Source of the DNA: Platanthera guangdongensis
Lineage: Eukaryota; Streptophyta; Magnoliopsida; Asparagales; Orchidaceae
Assembly: GCA_039583875.1 (NCBI GenBank)
Contig: CM077149.1
Location: forward strand, 20,907,194 to 20,971,193
DNA: 64,000 nucleotides
Direction of reading: 5' to 3'
The notes below the pieces were generated by a model. It saw only the letters and a list, made by a program, of their open reading frames with translations, had not been told where the DNA came from and made no database searches. A program made the translations under genes and the position numbers. Position 1 is the stretch's first letter. The number at the start of each line of letters is the position of its first letter. This document shows positions 10,395-20,897 of the stretch, one piece after another.

Positions 10395-10720
10395 GTGTCG
10401 ACACATAGACAAGTCTATGCGACACAGAATAGTAAGTGTCGACACTTCAGGAAAATGGTGTCGACACATCTAGAAGTTTGTGTCGACACTTCAGAATGTT
10501 AGTGTCGACACATGTCGAGTAGGTGTCGACACATCCATAAAGTGTCGACACTTAAGTTTTACTCAGAATTTTTCTAAGTAAAGTCTCGACACATGTCGAG
10601 TATAGTGGTGTCGACACTTAACCAAGTGTCGACACATAAAATCTGTTGACTAAATTTGTGTCGACACATGAGTGTCGAGACATTATAAGTAGTGTCGACA
10701 CTTATTGACAGTGTCGACAC
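10395..10720 (+). repeat. Internal GTGTCGACAC array between pol and ORF3 (A)
   Basis: Twelve exact palindromes plus variants lie in the gap between pol and ORF3. Successive starts at 10436, 10458, 10480, 10502, 10523 and 10542 are 22, 22, 22, 21 and 19 bp apart. The unit is the same as in the LTR U3, but the surrounding sequence differs, so this is not a stray LTR fragment. Equivalent arrays are in C (42402-42732) and F (60158-60490). Confidence 0.92.
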
Positions 10721-10765
10721 ATCATTAGAAATTCATCCCGCCTGTTCGTCTTCAAACAAGAAAGG

Positions 10766-10774
10766 TATAAATAG
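10766..10774 (+). promoter_or_regulatory. Putative internal TATA box for ORF3 (A)
   Basis: TATAAATAG in the context GAAAGGTATAAATAG lies about 45 bp after the last palindrome of the internal array and 106 bp before the ORF3 ATG at 10872. It is the same box as in the LTR promoter (4169), and both sequence and distance are conserved in C (42779) and F (60534). That it initiates transcription is inferred. Confidence 0.6.
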
Positions 10775-10871
10775 GGTTCTGTTTGTGTTTGTCGACACGC
10801 TTTCAAAGTTTCGAGACCTAAACTCTTGTGTCGACATTTCTCTCATCTCAAGACTAAATCTTCAAACCCTA

Positions 10872-13656
10872 ATGGCTCCCAAGCTGGAAGAGAACGTCAA
10901 CGAGGGCTATGAGCTCGTGCGAGGCGCCTTCGACGACAGTGATCAGGAATTCAAATCAGTGATAACCCTAATTGCCATTCAGGATTGGAGTTCTTGGTTT
11001 CAGAACCAACGAAAATCTGGAAGAAGGAAGTCATTGAATTCCTTTCTGGTGCGACCATAGATGACTCAGGCTTCAGGATTAAGTCAAGGGTGCATGGCCA
11101 AGGTCAAACTATCACCCAAATCTTTAAGAAAGGTACTTCAGCTACCTAAGATTCAAGAAGAAGAGGAAGTAACTGCTTCTAAGACCAGGGAAGCTCTTAC
11201 TTGGTGTGGCACTGGATCCAAAGATGAAGGTGGGATCAGTCTTCAACAGGAAGGGGATGAACAATCAAGGCAAGTTCTTGTCTGAAGTAGTGGGCAAGGT
11301 AATCTGAGCAACCAGGAGGGCATGACAGGGTGTCTGCCTCCATGTTTGAAATCATGACCAGGATCATCTTCACTCTGAAGACAGATTGGTCAATGGTGGT
11401 TTATGAGAAAGTAAAAGAAAGCCTGAAGAAGCCCAATCTGGGCAGGATAATAAGTCTCTACCTGGCTGGATCAATTCCAGAGGTAATGAGCTCTGCTGCA
11501 GGAACAAAGATCAATCATATGAGGAGAATGGACTCCAGGATATTCTCAAGATGGGAAAGGGTGCTGGTGTCAAAGGACTTGGCCACCCCTGAGAAACAAG
11601 CTTCTAAGAGAGACTCTCCTCCCAGGAAGAAGAGGAGATACTGCTGCTTGCCTCAAGAGTCCTCCAGCAGCTCAGGCAGTGAAGAACATGTGGTCTTCAC
11701 TCCTGAAAGTCCAGTTGATGTGACTGCAGAGAAGACACCTGCTCCTCAGGAGGCAGCTGACATTCAGGGGAGCTTCCAGGTGTAGCAGTACCATCTACAC
11801 TGGAGAGTGAACAAGCCACCCTCCTCATTCAAGAGGTACTTGTTGACCTTAATACTTTCAATTTTTCTATAATAAATTCTGATTTGTCTGATGACCATCA
11901 GCAATATCAGCCAGCACACCAAGAACCAGATGTTGTTCTTCCAGACACATCTGTTGTGGTACCTGATAAAGTGGTTGAAGAACCAAGTACATCTCCTGCA
12001 CAGTCTCCAGCAGAGTATACCATGGAAGATCTCTTTTTGAACTTAGATCAAGAAGATTTTGATATGGAAAAGAATGCTGCTGATGCAGTGAAGGATGCTG
12101 TTGCTGAGGGGGAGACTTTGGATATTCAAGAAGAGCCTATAAGGCTAGATACTGAGAAGGCACAAGATGTGCATACTGAAAACCATCCAGCCCTAAGGAT
12201 AGGGTGGATATAGCAAGTACATCTGAATCTGAAGATGATGAAGCTGAGCAAGCTCAGAAAAAGAAGTTCTTTGTATTTAAGAGAAGGAGCCAGAGCTATA
12301 AGAAGGCTCTACAAACAGTTGCTCAGCATTCCTTAGTTCAACATCACCATCCACTGATTACAGTGCTCTATTGCTTGCCTTGCAAATCAAGATGGATGAA
12401 CAAAGGAAGGCCTGGAAACTTATGTTGATGAAGGGACACAAGCTCTCCAATCTGATCTGGGACAGGAAATCAAGTCAATAAGGTTTGAAATGAACCTTAA
12501 TAAAAAGGAGATGACTGATAATTTTACCAAGGGTGCTAATGCTGTGGTATATCTGGCTAAACATCAAGAAACAATTAAAGAGAAAGTGGATGATATAGCA
12601 CTAAGCAAGGCTATGTGCTGGAAAATCAGTTGAGAATGAATGATAACTGACTGCATCTCACAATGCAATAGTCACTGAAATCAAGAAAAGTCAGATGAAC
12701 CATCAACCTCCTCTGCTGCTGCCAAAGCTGATTTTGATAAGATATTTCAAGCAGAGATTGCTGCTGTCCAGACTGCAATAAAAGACTTCACAGAAGGTCA
12801 TATCAGAACAGCTTACAAAGCTAAGACCTTCTTTAAAGAGGGCATAAGGTATTTGGATAGCCAAATCAGATTTCAGAAAGATGATGTGAGGAGATCATGT
12901 GGCCCAAGAAGTCATAAAGGGGGAGAGAGTGTTAGTCAAGCCAGTTCTGAGCATGCAAAATGGATTTCAAATTCTATAAGGGCTACACTTGGATATCCTC
13001 CCCTGTGTGATGACAATGAAGTAGGTGAATCTGGCATTCAAGGAAGCATATCTTGGAGGTGAGCAACAAGCAGTGGCTGATGTAATCTATCCACCTCCAG
13101 ACTTTGAAATGATTCATGCAGATATTGCACAATGTATAGTCCACCTGCTGGCAAGCCTAATATTATTCTGGAAAAGGTTGTTCAACCTATCACAGCTGCA
13201 ATGCAAGAGGCTTTGGACAAAGAAGAAGAAACTAGGCTGTCAAAGAAGAAGTTTAGGGAAATTGCTGAGCAAAAGCCAGATTTTGAACAATGGAGCCCTA
13301 CTTCTAGGAACATAATTCTCACAGCCTGGAAAGCTGCCAAGGACAATGCCCATGAGAGGAACAAGTGGTTCTCAGAGGCTGAATGGAGAAAGCATGAGAG
13401 TAGGCAGGAAGCAATTGTCCAATTTAGAAGGAAGGCTAAGTTAGGAAAGCTACCTCCAACAGATGTGGAGCCTAGCAAGTACTTTCCTAAGCCCTATCAT
13501 TATTTTGAAAGACAAAAGATCAAGGCTGAAGAACAGAAGAAGAAGGACTCTAAAGGGAAGAAGACTGCTGAAGCTGAGCCTGCTGCTGCTGCTGCTGTGA
13601 AAGCTCAAGTTAAAGCTGGAAAAGGCATTGTTATTAAAGAACCTGATCAGCACTAG
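10872..13656 (+). pseudogene. Element A ORF3 (post-pol ORF of Sirevirus type), frameshifted
   Basis: This is the third gene of the element, at the position where Sireviruses carry an 'envelope-like' ORF. The start ATG at 10872 opens MAPKLEENVNEGYELVR, also the start in F (60640). Conserved blocks are KIWKKEV, KPNLGRIISLYLAGSIPEVM (11430-11490), a Ser/Pro/Glu-rich acidic middle, the basic cluster VFKRRSQSYKKALQ (near 12280), a helical region (12450-12800), YPPLCDD, and a basic C-terminal end (FEQWSPTSRNIILTAWKAAKD to KKKDSKGKK, 13290-13560). It stops at 13654. Several single-base indels break it. I see no signal peptide or membrane span. Function unknown. Confidence 0.85.
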
Positions 13657-13940
13657 ATTAGGAATTAACTTGATGCTTGTTGTAATCTGTTAAGTGAAAA
13701 ACATTGTAATACTTCATTGAAAATGTATAAGGAACATTATTGGAACAGTATATTAAATATAGTATGAATGTTCTGAATATGTGTGTTTCTTAATTGTTTG
13801 CAATGTTTTTATAAGTATACATGTGTGCTTTATTACATGTTCAAGTTTACCCTGTTGTCATTTATATGTTTTACATCATTTTGTAATTGTAAATTATGAG
13901 TGGTGTATATCATTGACTAAGGGTTATGACTTCTCCAAAT
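13657..13940 (+). other. Element A 3' untranslated region
   Basis: An AT-rich non-coding stretch lies between the ORF3 stop and the polypurine tract. Its last part (GACTAAGGGTTATGACTTCTCC) is nearly identical to that before the C 3' LTR. I see no further gene in it. Confidence 0.7.
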
Positions 13941-13949
13941 AGGGGGAGA
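13941..13949 (+). other. Element A polypurine tract
   Basis: AGGGGGAGA lies directly before the 3' LTR start TGTTGGG at 13951. The same tract precedes the C 3' LTR at 45904. Confidence 0.88.
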
Positions 13950-13950
13950 T

Positions 13951-16000
13951 TGTTGGGTACATTGGTCAAATGTACCTGATTTGAAGAAGCCTCACCTAAC
14001 TCAATGATATACATCAGAATGTATTTGATGTTTGTTTGAGTTACTTGTGCAGGTTAGATATACACTGGACTGGAGCTGAAAATTTCTAAGTCCATGTGTC
14101 GACACCCAGAGGCAAAGTGTCGACACTTGAGAAAGCTTGTGTCGACACCCAGACATGCAGTGTCGACACTTGGAGTCATTGTGTCGACACCTGGGAAGAA
14201 GAGTCGACACCAGTCAGAAAGTGTCGACACTTGGAGCTGTGTCGACACTCAGTGTAGAAGAATGCAGAAAAGCTGTGTCGACACTTAGCAGAAGTGTCGA
14301 CACCCAGAAGAGCTGTGTCTACACCAGAAAGTGTCGACACTTGAAGTGAGTGTCGACACTCAGCAGAAGTCTACAGATTCCAAGTACAAGTGTCGACACT
14401 CAACACAGTGTGTCGACACTATGCAGAAGACTCAGCACTGGAAGAAAGTGTCGACACTCAAACAATGTGTCGACACTTAGCTAAAGACTCAGTATTTGAA
14501 GAATGTGTCGACACTCAGCACATGTGTCGACACAAATCAGAAGAGTCAACACTTGAAGAAAGTGTCGACACTCAGCACAAATGTGTCGACACTTAGTTGA
14601 AGACTCTACACTTGAAGAAAGTGTCGACACAAGGAGCTGTGTCGACACTTAGCAAAGACAGAAAATTTGTAAAATATTCTAAGTATAAGTGTCGACACTA
14701 AGGGAATGTGTCGACACTCAGCTGAAGAATCAAGAATGAAGACTTGTGTCGACACCAAGAATCAGTGTCGACACTTGACAGTTTCAACACATGAAGATGT
14801 GTCGACACAAAGGAGATGTGTCGACACTTAGAAGAATACAGTTAAAGGATGAAGTACAAGTACTTGTGTCGACACTCAATTTCAGTGTCGACACATGCAG
14901 AAGAAACTGTGTCGAGACATACAAGGAATTGTGTCGACACCTTGTAGACTTGTGTCGACACTTAACAACATGTGTCGACACTTGGTCTATAAGTGTCGAC
15001 ACTTAAGAACAGAAAGTCTCGACACTAACTGACAGTTAGAGAATTTCAAGAAGTAACTGGTTGACATGACAGCTGCCAATCCAGCCGGTCTATAGCAACT
15101 GTCAGAGAAGTCAAAAGTCTGTTATAAACCGGATCAGCCGGTTACCATGAAGGAAGCCTATAAATAGGACCCATAGTTTACAGAAGAAGATATAGAAGGT
15201 TGTTCATTATCATTACATGTTGTGAGAATAACTGAAGGGGTTGATCAGATTAAATCAAGAAGTGATACATAGAGGATCAACACAAGAAGATCAGGCAGTC
15301 CAACTGCAGATATAAGTAGTTGGAGAGAGAGAGCTCCAACCAAGGATTCAGTCTTTGGAACTAAGGCTGAGAAGAACAATTCAGAGTCATCTGGATTTCA
15401 AGAAGCAGAGATCAAGGATCAACTGCAGAAGATTCAGACTAATTCAGTTCTACTCAAGAAGCTTTGAAGAAAGCTAAGTCAGTTTGGATCAAGCTGAGTT
15501 CTTCCAAGAACTCTTCAAGAAACTCTCAACTCCTCTCATCCTTCTGAGTTGTAGAGTTAGCATTTGTAATTCTATTTTAAACTTGTAAGATCCATTGGAT
15601 CTGAGTGATTGTAAGCCTATTTTATAAAGGCTGAGGGTAGGGCTTGGTGCCTGAGTGTAGGAGTTGAAGAACTCTGAGTGTAGGCCTTTAATTGGCTGAG
15701 TGTAGGCCTGGGTGGCTGAGTGTAGCCCTTTGGCTGAGTGTAAGGCTTTGGGCCTGAGGTAGGGAACCTAGTTTGGTTCTGAGTTAGTGGAGAAGTTTGG
15801 CTGAATCTGTATACAATGCTAGATAGGCGAGGGGGAAAGTGGATGTACGCCTAAGATTGGGGAACCACTTTAAAAATGGGGTACTGCTGTCTGTGCGTGT
15901 GTTGTGGCTTTTCTGTGTATCTGTAATGCTTTAACTGTAATAATCTGTGAAATTCTGTGTTTCCAAACAAAGGATATGGGTTTGGGTCACCTATTCACCC
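13951..16000 (+). repeat. Element A 3' LTR, end truncated
   Basis: It matches the 5' LTR from TGTTGGGTACATTGG onward: palindrome array 14096-15025, TATA box 15159-15167, CTGAGTGTAGG repeats. It stops within the C run of the ATTCACCCC block. The last 30 or so bases of the 5' LTR (CTCTAGGTG... to CTTTCA) are absent, and gypsy-1 sequence begins at once. The junction is ambiguous by about three C residues shared by both sides. Confidence 0.9.
14096..15025 (+). repeat. U3 array of GTGTCGACAC palindromes (A, 3' LTR)
   Basis: This copy of the 3107-4035 array has the same order of units. It differs by scattered substitutions and many one-base indels in the spacers, while the palindromes themselves are almost all intact. 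Confidence 0.93.
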
Positions 16001-17475
16001 CCCGGGAATAGGGTTTTAAATCCCTCATTTCTCTTACTCAATCTCTTTCTAAAGATCTAGAGAGAGGGGAGAGCAAGAAAAAAGAATGAGGCTAGATCAG
16101 GTCACCGGCGGAGCTTCAGAGCTCCAAATCGCGAGCCGACTTCGGATCTACGGAGGCAAGGACATTGAGGTGCTTTTCATCCGCATAGATTTCCATGGTG
16201 CCAAGGAAAAATGCTACGATAATGATTCTCATCCTAGGACATGTGAAGTCCTCTTTTCCTTTGCATAGGAAGCCCGCTCTCGCGAGTTTGCGTTGAGTTG
16301 AGGCGTTCCTTCGGGTAGACATGAATAATCCCCGTTGTGTACATGTAGAGTCCGTAATCGAGAACGGATATAGGCATGATGTGTGAAGCCTACCCGGACA
16401 AGTTGGTCTGGATCGGTGATGTTGCATTGCATGAATGTCCGTAGAAGACTCTGCGCGAATGGTTGTTTTTCGGGTTTTCTACGCGGTAGATTGCAACAGG
16501 GAGCCTTGGAGATTAACTCCAAGGTGCACCTGGAAAAACTGGGCAGATGCGTGATTCTGCCAACATGGTGGCCTGGGAGCCAACTTGTACATAACCGGGT
16601 TATGTAAAGTGTGAAATTAGATTGGGACTTGGGGAAGTTTGGCCCGCGCCCATGTCTTAAGGTGACAGGGTGGTGTGAGAAACGGGTTAGGCGGAACCTT
16701 ACCCGCTCTATATCGTTCGGAAAAGAGACCTAAAGTTACATGACAACTTACCGTTGACATAGATGGAGGGTCTTAGGCAGTGGCCAGAAAGAACCAAATG
16801 CTCATGAGATATTGTCATCTAAGGGGCGGTGGTGAGACCGCAGTATTGACCAGGTTCATCGAGAATGTGCCCTGAGAGCACGGGGTGTGTTGTCGTGCGT
16901 GCCTACGCCTGTGATGTAGTGTTATTACTCTATACTGCTTGGTCATGCTAACAAAGTGTAGGGAAAGGAGCATCGCCGCCCTGAGTTTGGGGGCGTGATC
17001 GTTATAATTTGGTCAGCATAGCTAACCGTTGCTTTGTTTGCCCCGTTGCAGTGGATTGTTGCTTGCAGGTACTGCGGAGCCGAGCGGTAAATAGTGGGCT
17101 AAAGCCCAAGTTGCTGAGCCGGCCCTCGAAGGCCTAATCGTGTGTGTTTACTTGCTTTATTCATGTGTGACCGGCCTGCGTGCCAAGGTTTGGAAAACAC
17201 TGTAATATGAGTAAACAATTATAAGGCCTTAAGGCCATTGTACTTGTGTATTGTGCTTCATTCCTATTGGGTTTTGTAGTGGACATTCATGCTTGTGGCT
17301 GAGTTCTTTAATTTATAACTTTTAAATTGCTTCCGCTAGAATGACTCTGTGTAGGACATTGGTTATTAGTTGGATGGTTTCCATTGAGTAAGCGCCCGGT
17401 CTGTCTGTGGTATATGATGTCGGGCCCCGGCTGGACCTACTGCTATATGCTATGCGACGGATAGGAGGTGTTACA
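16001..17475 (+). repeat. gypsy-1 3' LTR, right part
   Basis: It resumes after element A. Bases 16001-16035 repeat 2923-2957, and from 16036 the sequence continues into new LTR sequence, ending GGAGGTGTTACA at 17475. The end complements the TGTAA start at 2338. No supported gene; short open frames (for example 16086-16607) lie wholly within the LTR. The following five bases TTGAG would be half of the target duplication, but the other half is outside the window. Confidence 0.82.
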
Positions 17476-17774
17476 TTGAGTGAGGCCAGCTCACTCAACA
17501 TTGTGAGATAGAAGAAAAATTGGTTAAGTCTAAAAGCGTTGAGTGAGGCCAGCTCACTCAATGCCTTCAGACAAAGGAGGATTAAGCTAAGGCAAAAAAG
17601 GTTGAGTGAAGCTTACTCACTCAATACTCTCAACGCCAAGAACACAGAAAGGGCTGAAAATTAAGCTAAGGCATACGACATTGAGTGAAGCTTACTCACT
17701 CAACGCTCTCAACGCCTGGATGAACTGAAAAAATGACTAAGTCCAGAATCATTGAGTGATGGCCATTCACTCAA
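17476..17774 (+). repeat. Five TTGAGTGAG...CTCACTCAA palindromes (B U3)
   Basis: 23-bp near-perfect palindromes lie at 17476-17498, 17539-17561, 17602-17624, 17681-17703 and 17752-17774. The outer arms TTGAGTGA/TCACTCAA are constant. The centres are of three kinds (GGCCAGC in the first two, AGCTTAC in the next two, TGGCCAT in the last). Start-to-start spacing is 63, 63, 79 and 71 bp. Half-site remnants (CTCTCAACGCC) follow several units. They occupy the place held by GTGTCGACAC arrays in A, C and F. Confidence 0.9.
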
Positions 17775-18876
17775 CACTCTCAATGCCTGAAGCAATTCTG
17801 TGAATTTGGCTACGTCCAGAATGGCAACGTCAGCATGAGTCAGCAAAAGTCAACAAAGTCAATGCAGTTCAAATTCGTTGCGGGAAAGATGGATTAAGCT
17901 ATTGATGGCGCTGGAGGCCAGCTTTTGTCGTATTCTGCAAATGGAAGGTGGTAGATTGACAATTAAAGCTGGGCCCACAACGCAAAGAGCCGTTGATCGA
18001 CGATCAATAAAGGGGAAAGAATGGCTGAGTTGACTAGAAGCAATTAGGGTTTTCTGATTTCACATTGCGGCTGGACATCGTTTTCTTTCTCGACATTGCT
18101 GTCGAGCCTGAAGGTCCTGTTCAGTTCAGTCAACCTGAAAGAGAAAAGTGATAGCTGCCACGATATTCATCTACGACAGCAAGGTCGGGACAGATTCCTA
18201 AAAGAGAAGATGCGGAGATTTATTCCAGCTACTTCTAGAACAAGCCGTGATTCATTTGAAGATATCTATCAACTTATTACTGAGAAGAAGAGGTTAGGGG
18301 AGACTCAATTTCTCTCGAGGAAGACATACACAAAGATGTTTCTCTAGAGTGTGAATGTTTCAAATCCTTGCTATTTTTTGTAGGATCCAATCTTATATCT
18401 GAGTGTAAGATTCATTAGTGAATCCGAGTGTAGGCATGTGCCATAATGGATGAGGTAAGATCTATTGTTGATCTGAGTGTAGGATTCTTGTGTGAATCTG
18501 AGTGGTATTCCTGTATTATAAAAGATGAGTTAGGATCCAGTTGGGATCTGAGTGGTAGGGCATCTTGCCTGAGCTATAAGTCTTGAAGAAGATTGAGTGG
18601 TCTTACGGGAGAGTGTTGTAAGATCCTTGGAGCTGAGATTAAGGGGAAGATCCTTGTATAACACATTGTTAGAAGAGTGTAGAGGGACAGTGGATTTACC
18701 CATATTCTGGGGAACTACTATAAAATATTTGTGTAATCTGGTTGATATTCTTGAAATCTAAAACTAATAAATCACCAAGCATAGAAAAATAAGGTATAGG
18801 TCTCGGTAATTTAAAAAGAGATCTAAAACCTATTCACCCCCTAGGTGCTAGCTGACCTTGAAAACAAAGTCTTTCA
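17476..18876 (+). repeat. Element B 5' LTR (start missing)
   Basis: The end is clear: CTATTCACCCCCTAGG and then GTCTTTCA at 18876, two bases before the primer site. Inside are five long palindromes (17476-17774), a noncoding stretch, and diverged CTGAGTGTAGG repeats (18395-18605). The start is cut by the gypsy-1 LTR end. Confidence 0.8.
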
Positions 18877-18878
18877 AG

Positions 18879-18890
18879 TGGTATTAGAGG
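18879..18890 (+). other. Element B primer-binding site, mutated
   Basis: TGGTATTAGAGG differs by two bases from TGGTATCAGAGC and stands two bases after the LTR end. Confidence 0.75.
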
Positions 18891-18958
18891 GAGGTTACTC
18901 AAAAAAAAAGACTTAACAGCCTGAGTAGATCTCCAAGGTCAGCAAAAATATTGTCCTT

Positions 18959-20897
18959 ATGGGTTCAGGAGTGAATTATAATGAGCTGGGTGCCTTGAAG
19001 CTTCCCATGTGTAGGAAGGAAGGGTTTGACATCTGGAAGGAGAGGGTTAGGCTGTTCATGGAGGCAGTTGAACCTAGGATATTTATCACAGTCAAGGAAG
19101 GGCCTTTCATCCCTTTGAAAGTGTAAGTTCTTGATGCAAATGTCCAGACACCCAAAACCTACTCTGAAATGACAAAGGATGAATTCATCATTGTCATAAT
19201 AGACAAGAAGACACAAAATATTATAGTAAGTGGTATAGATGACTCCAACTTTCAAGTCTTGTACACTGCAAGACCTCTAAGGGGATGTGGGACACCTTAC
19301 TAGTCTACATGGTTGGAATAGAGGAAGTCAGAGATGATAGAAAGTCCATGCTCAACCAAGAGTATGAATATTTCAGGTAGAGCAAGACTGATAGCATAGC
19401 CGATTGCTTTGAGAGATTTTCAGAATAGTCAATGATTTGATGACATATGGCAGAGTCTGCAGCACTTATGAGCTGAATGACAAGTTTCTCAGGTCTATAA
19501 CTAGAGACTTAGATACTAAAATCTGTGCCATCAAAGAAGTGGCAAGACTTGCAGACACTCCACCACAAATACTGTTTGGAAAGCTGCTGCCCTATGAAAT
19601 GCAGCTAACTACCACAAAGGAGGAGGAGAAAAATAACAAGTCTGTGTCCAAAGAGAAATCTGTGGCCTTCAAAGCTGAATCCACAAGGAGCAGAAGAAAG
19701 ACACCTTCTCCACCAAGGAGGGATGTTGAATATGACTCAAAAAGGTTAGAGACAAGCACATCAGACTGCCACATGTTTGATGACGACTTTGTTGCCTTCT
19801 CTAGGTAGTTCCAAAAGTTGATGAGGAAGAAGCATTGGAAAAGTAGGCCTTCCTCCTCCTCACATCACAGGAAGAAATCCTCCAAGGAGGACAGGTATGA
19901 TTCCAAACCCAGTCAACATGTTTCATCTAAGATTATTTATTATTGTTGCAGCAAGCCGGTGCACGTAATAGCTGACTGTCCTTTCAAAAGAAAAGAAGCT
20001 GGGGAGAAGAAGGGTTATGAGCACAAAGGCAAGAAGGAAAATCCTATATTTATAAGAAACAAAAGAGATGGACTAACTCTTCTTCATCAGATTCAGAAAG
20101 AGAGGAGGAAGATGAAGCCTACATTGGGCTAGTTGTTGTTATGCTTGAAGAAGAAGACAGCTGTTGTCATGGACTGATGGCTCTGACTGATGAAGAATCC
20201 AACCAGGAATAGCCTGGTCAACAAAAGGTAAATTCTCTTCCCAAGTCTTCTTCTAAGTCAGGCTATGAGACCAACCCAGATTCTAAAGCTTATTCATCAA
20301 GAGATGAAGGAGATTCTGAGTCTGAGGAAGATGTCAATTCAATAATTGACAAATATGTTATTCTTCTGAGCGCTTTCAAGAAAAGCAAGCTTCTGGACAA
20401 AAAACAAGCTAAGGAAATTGCCTCCCTTCAGCTTGTTGCTTCCCTGCATGCTGATTCAGCTTCAATGCTTGATCAGAAAAAAAAAGAAATCAGTGAGTTG
20501 GAAACTATTTCATTCATTCAGATAGGCACCATAGAGTACCAAGAAAATAGAATAAGGGACATGGAAGTGCTGCTGGAGAGAGAGAGAGAAGAGAATAATG
20601 GCTAGCTATTCAAAGCCTAGTTTAGTGCTTCCCTTGATAGACACCTTCACTTCACAAAAGGGTAAGAAGGGGTTGGGATTCAAGTGATCTACAAGAGTTG
20701 CCAATCCCAAAGGAAAGGGTAAAGCTCCAGCACAGCCACTGGCCTCAAAGCCTCCTATTCCATTCAAGAGAATGGTTCTACCTTCTAATAGGTATGACCA
20801 TGAAAGCACCTATGGTCACTGAAAAAATGGTAGTTCCACTAGTGTGAGCAAAGGTGCTCCACACTATGGTGGTATATATAGCAAGGGTGCAAGTGCC
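18959..20897 (+). pseudogene. Element B gag, 5' part, decayed
   Basis: The ATG at 18959 opens a protein parallel to F gag (LKLPMCRK, WKERVRLFMEA, ITVKEGPF). Breaks come early (stop near 19124, further indels). Pieces include YELNDKFLRSITRDLDTKICAIKEVARL (19470-19550) and a knuckle remnant YYCCSKPVHVIADC near 19935 whose first Cys is replaced by Tyr. An acidic Ser-rich stretch follows. It is cut at 20897 by insertion of element C, and gag continues at 47853. Confidence 0.85.
20893..20897 (+). other. Target-site duplication of element C, left copy
   Basis: GTGCC immediately before the C 5' LTR is repeated at 47853-47857 immediately after the C 3' LTR: a perfect 5-bp duplication. Confidence 0.93.

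Larger units (their letters stand above)
2960..16000 (+). mobile_element. Copia element A (Sirevirus-like), inserted in gypsy-1 LTR
   Basis: This is a complete-length but decayed Ty1/copia element of about 13.0 kb: 5' LTR 2960-5049, primer site 5052, gag, pol, an internal palindrome array, ORF3, polypurine tract and 3' LTR 13951-16000. It lies in the same orientation as its host LTR. The expected 5-bp target duplication is absent. Instead a 35-bp target segment is repeated on both sides, and the last 30 or so bases of the 3' LTR are missing. The reading frames carry many single-base indels, so it is non-autonomous now. Confidence 0.9.

Noticed and set aside
16086..16607. Possible host gene fragments on either strand
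   Set aside because: The region is the right part of the gypsy-1 LTR between element A and the LTR end. Short overlapping frames have no recognisable motif.
20606..20809. Antisense open frames opposite gag, pol and ORF3 (also 23445-23783, 30520-30918, 33918-34250, 49367-49657)
   Set aside because: They are reverse-strand shadows of conserved coding sequence. No promoter, start context or independent conservation supports them.
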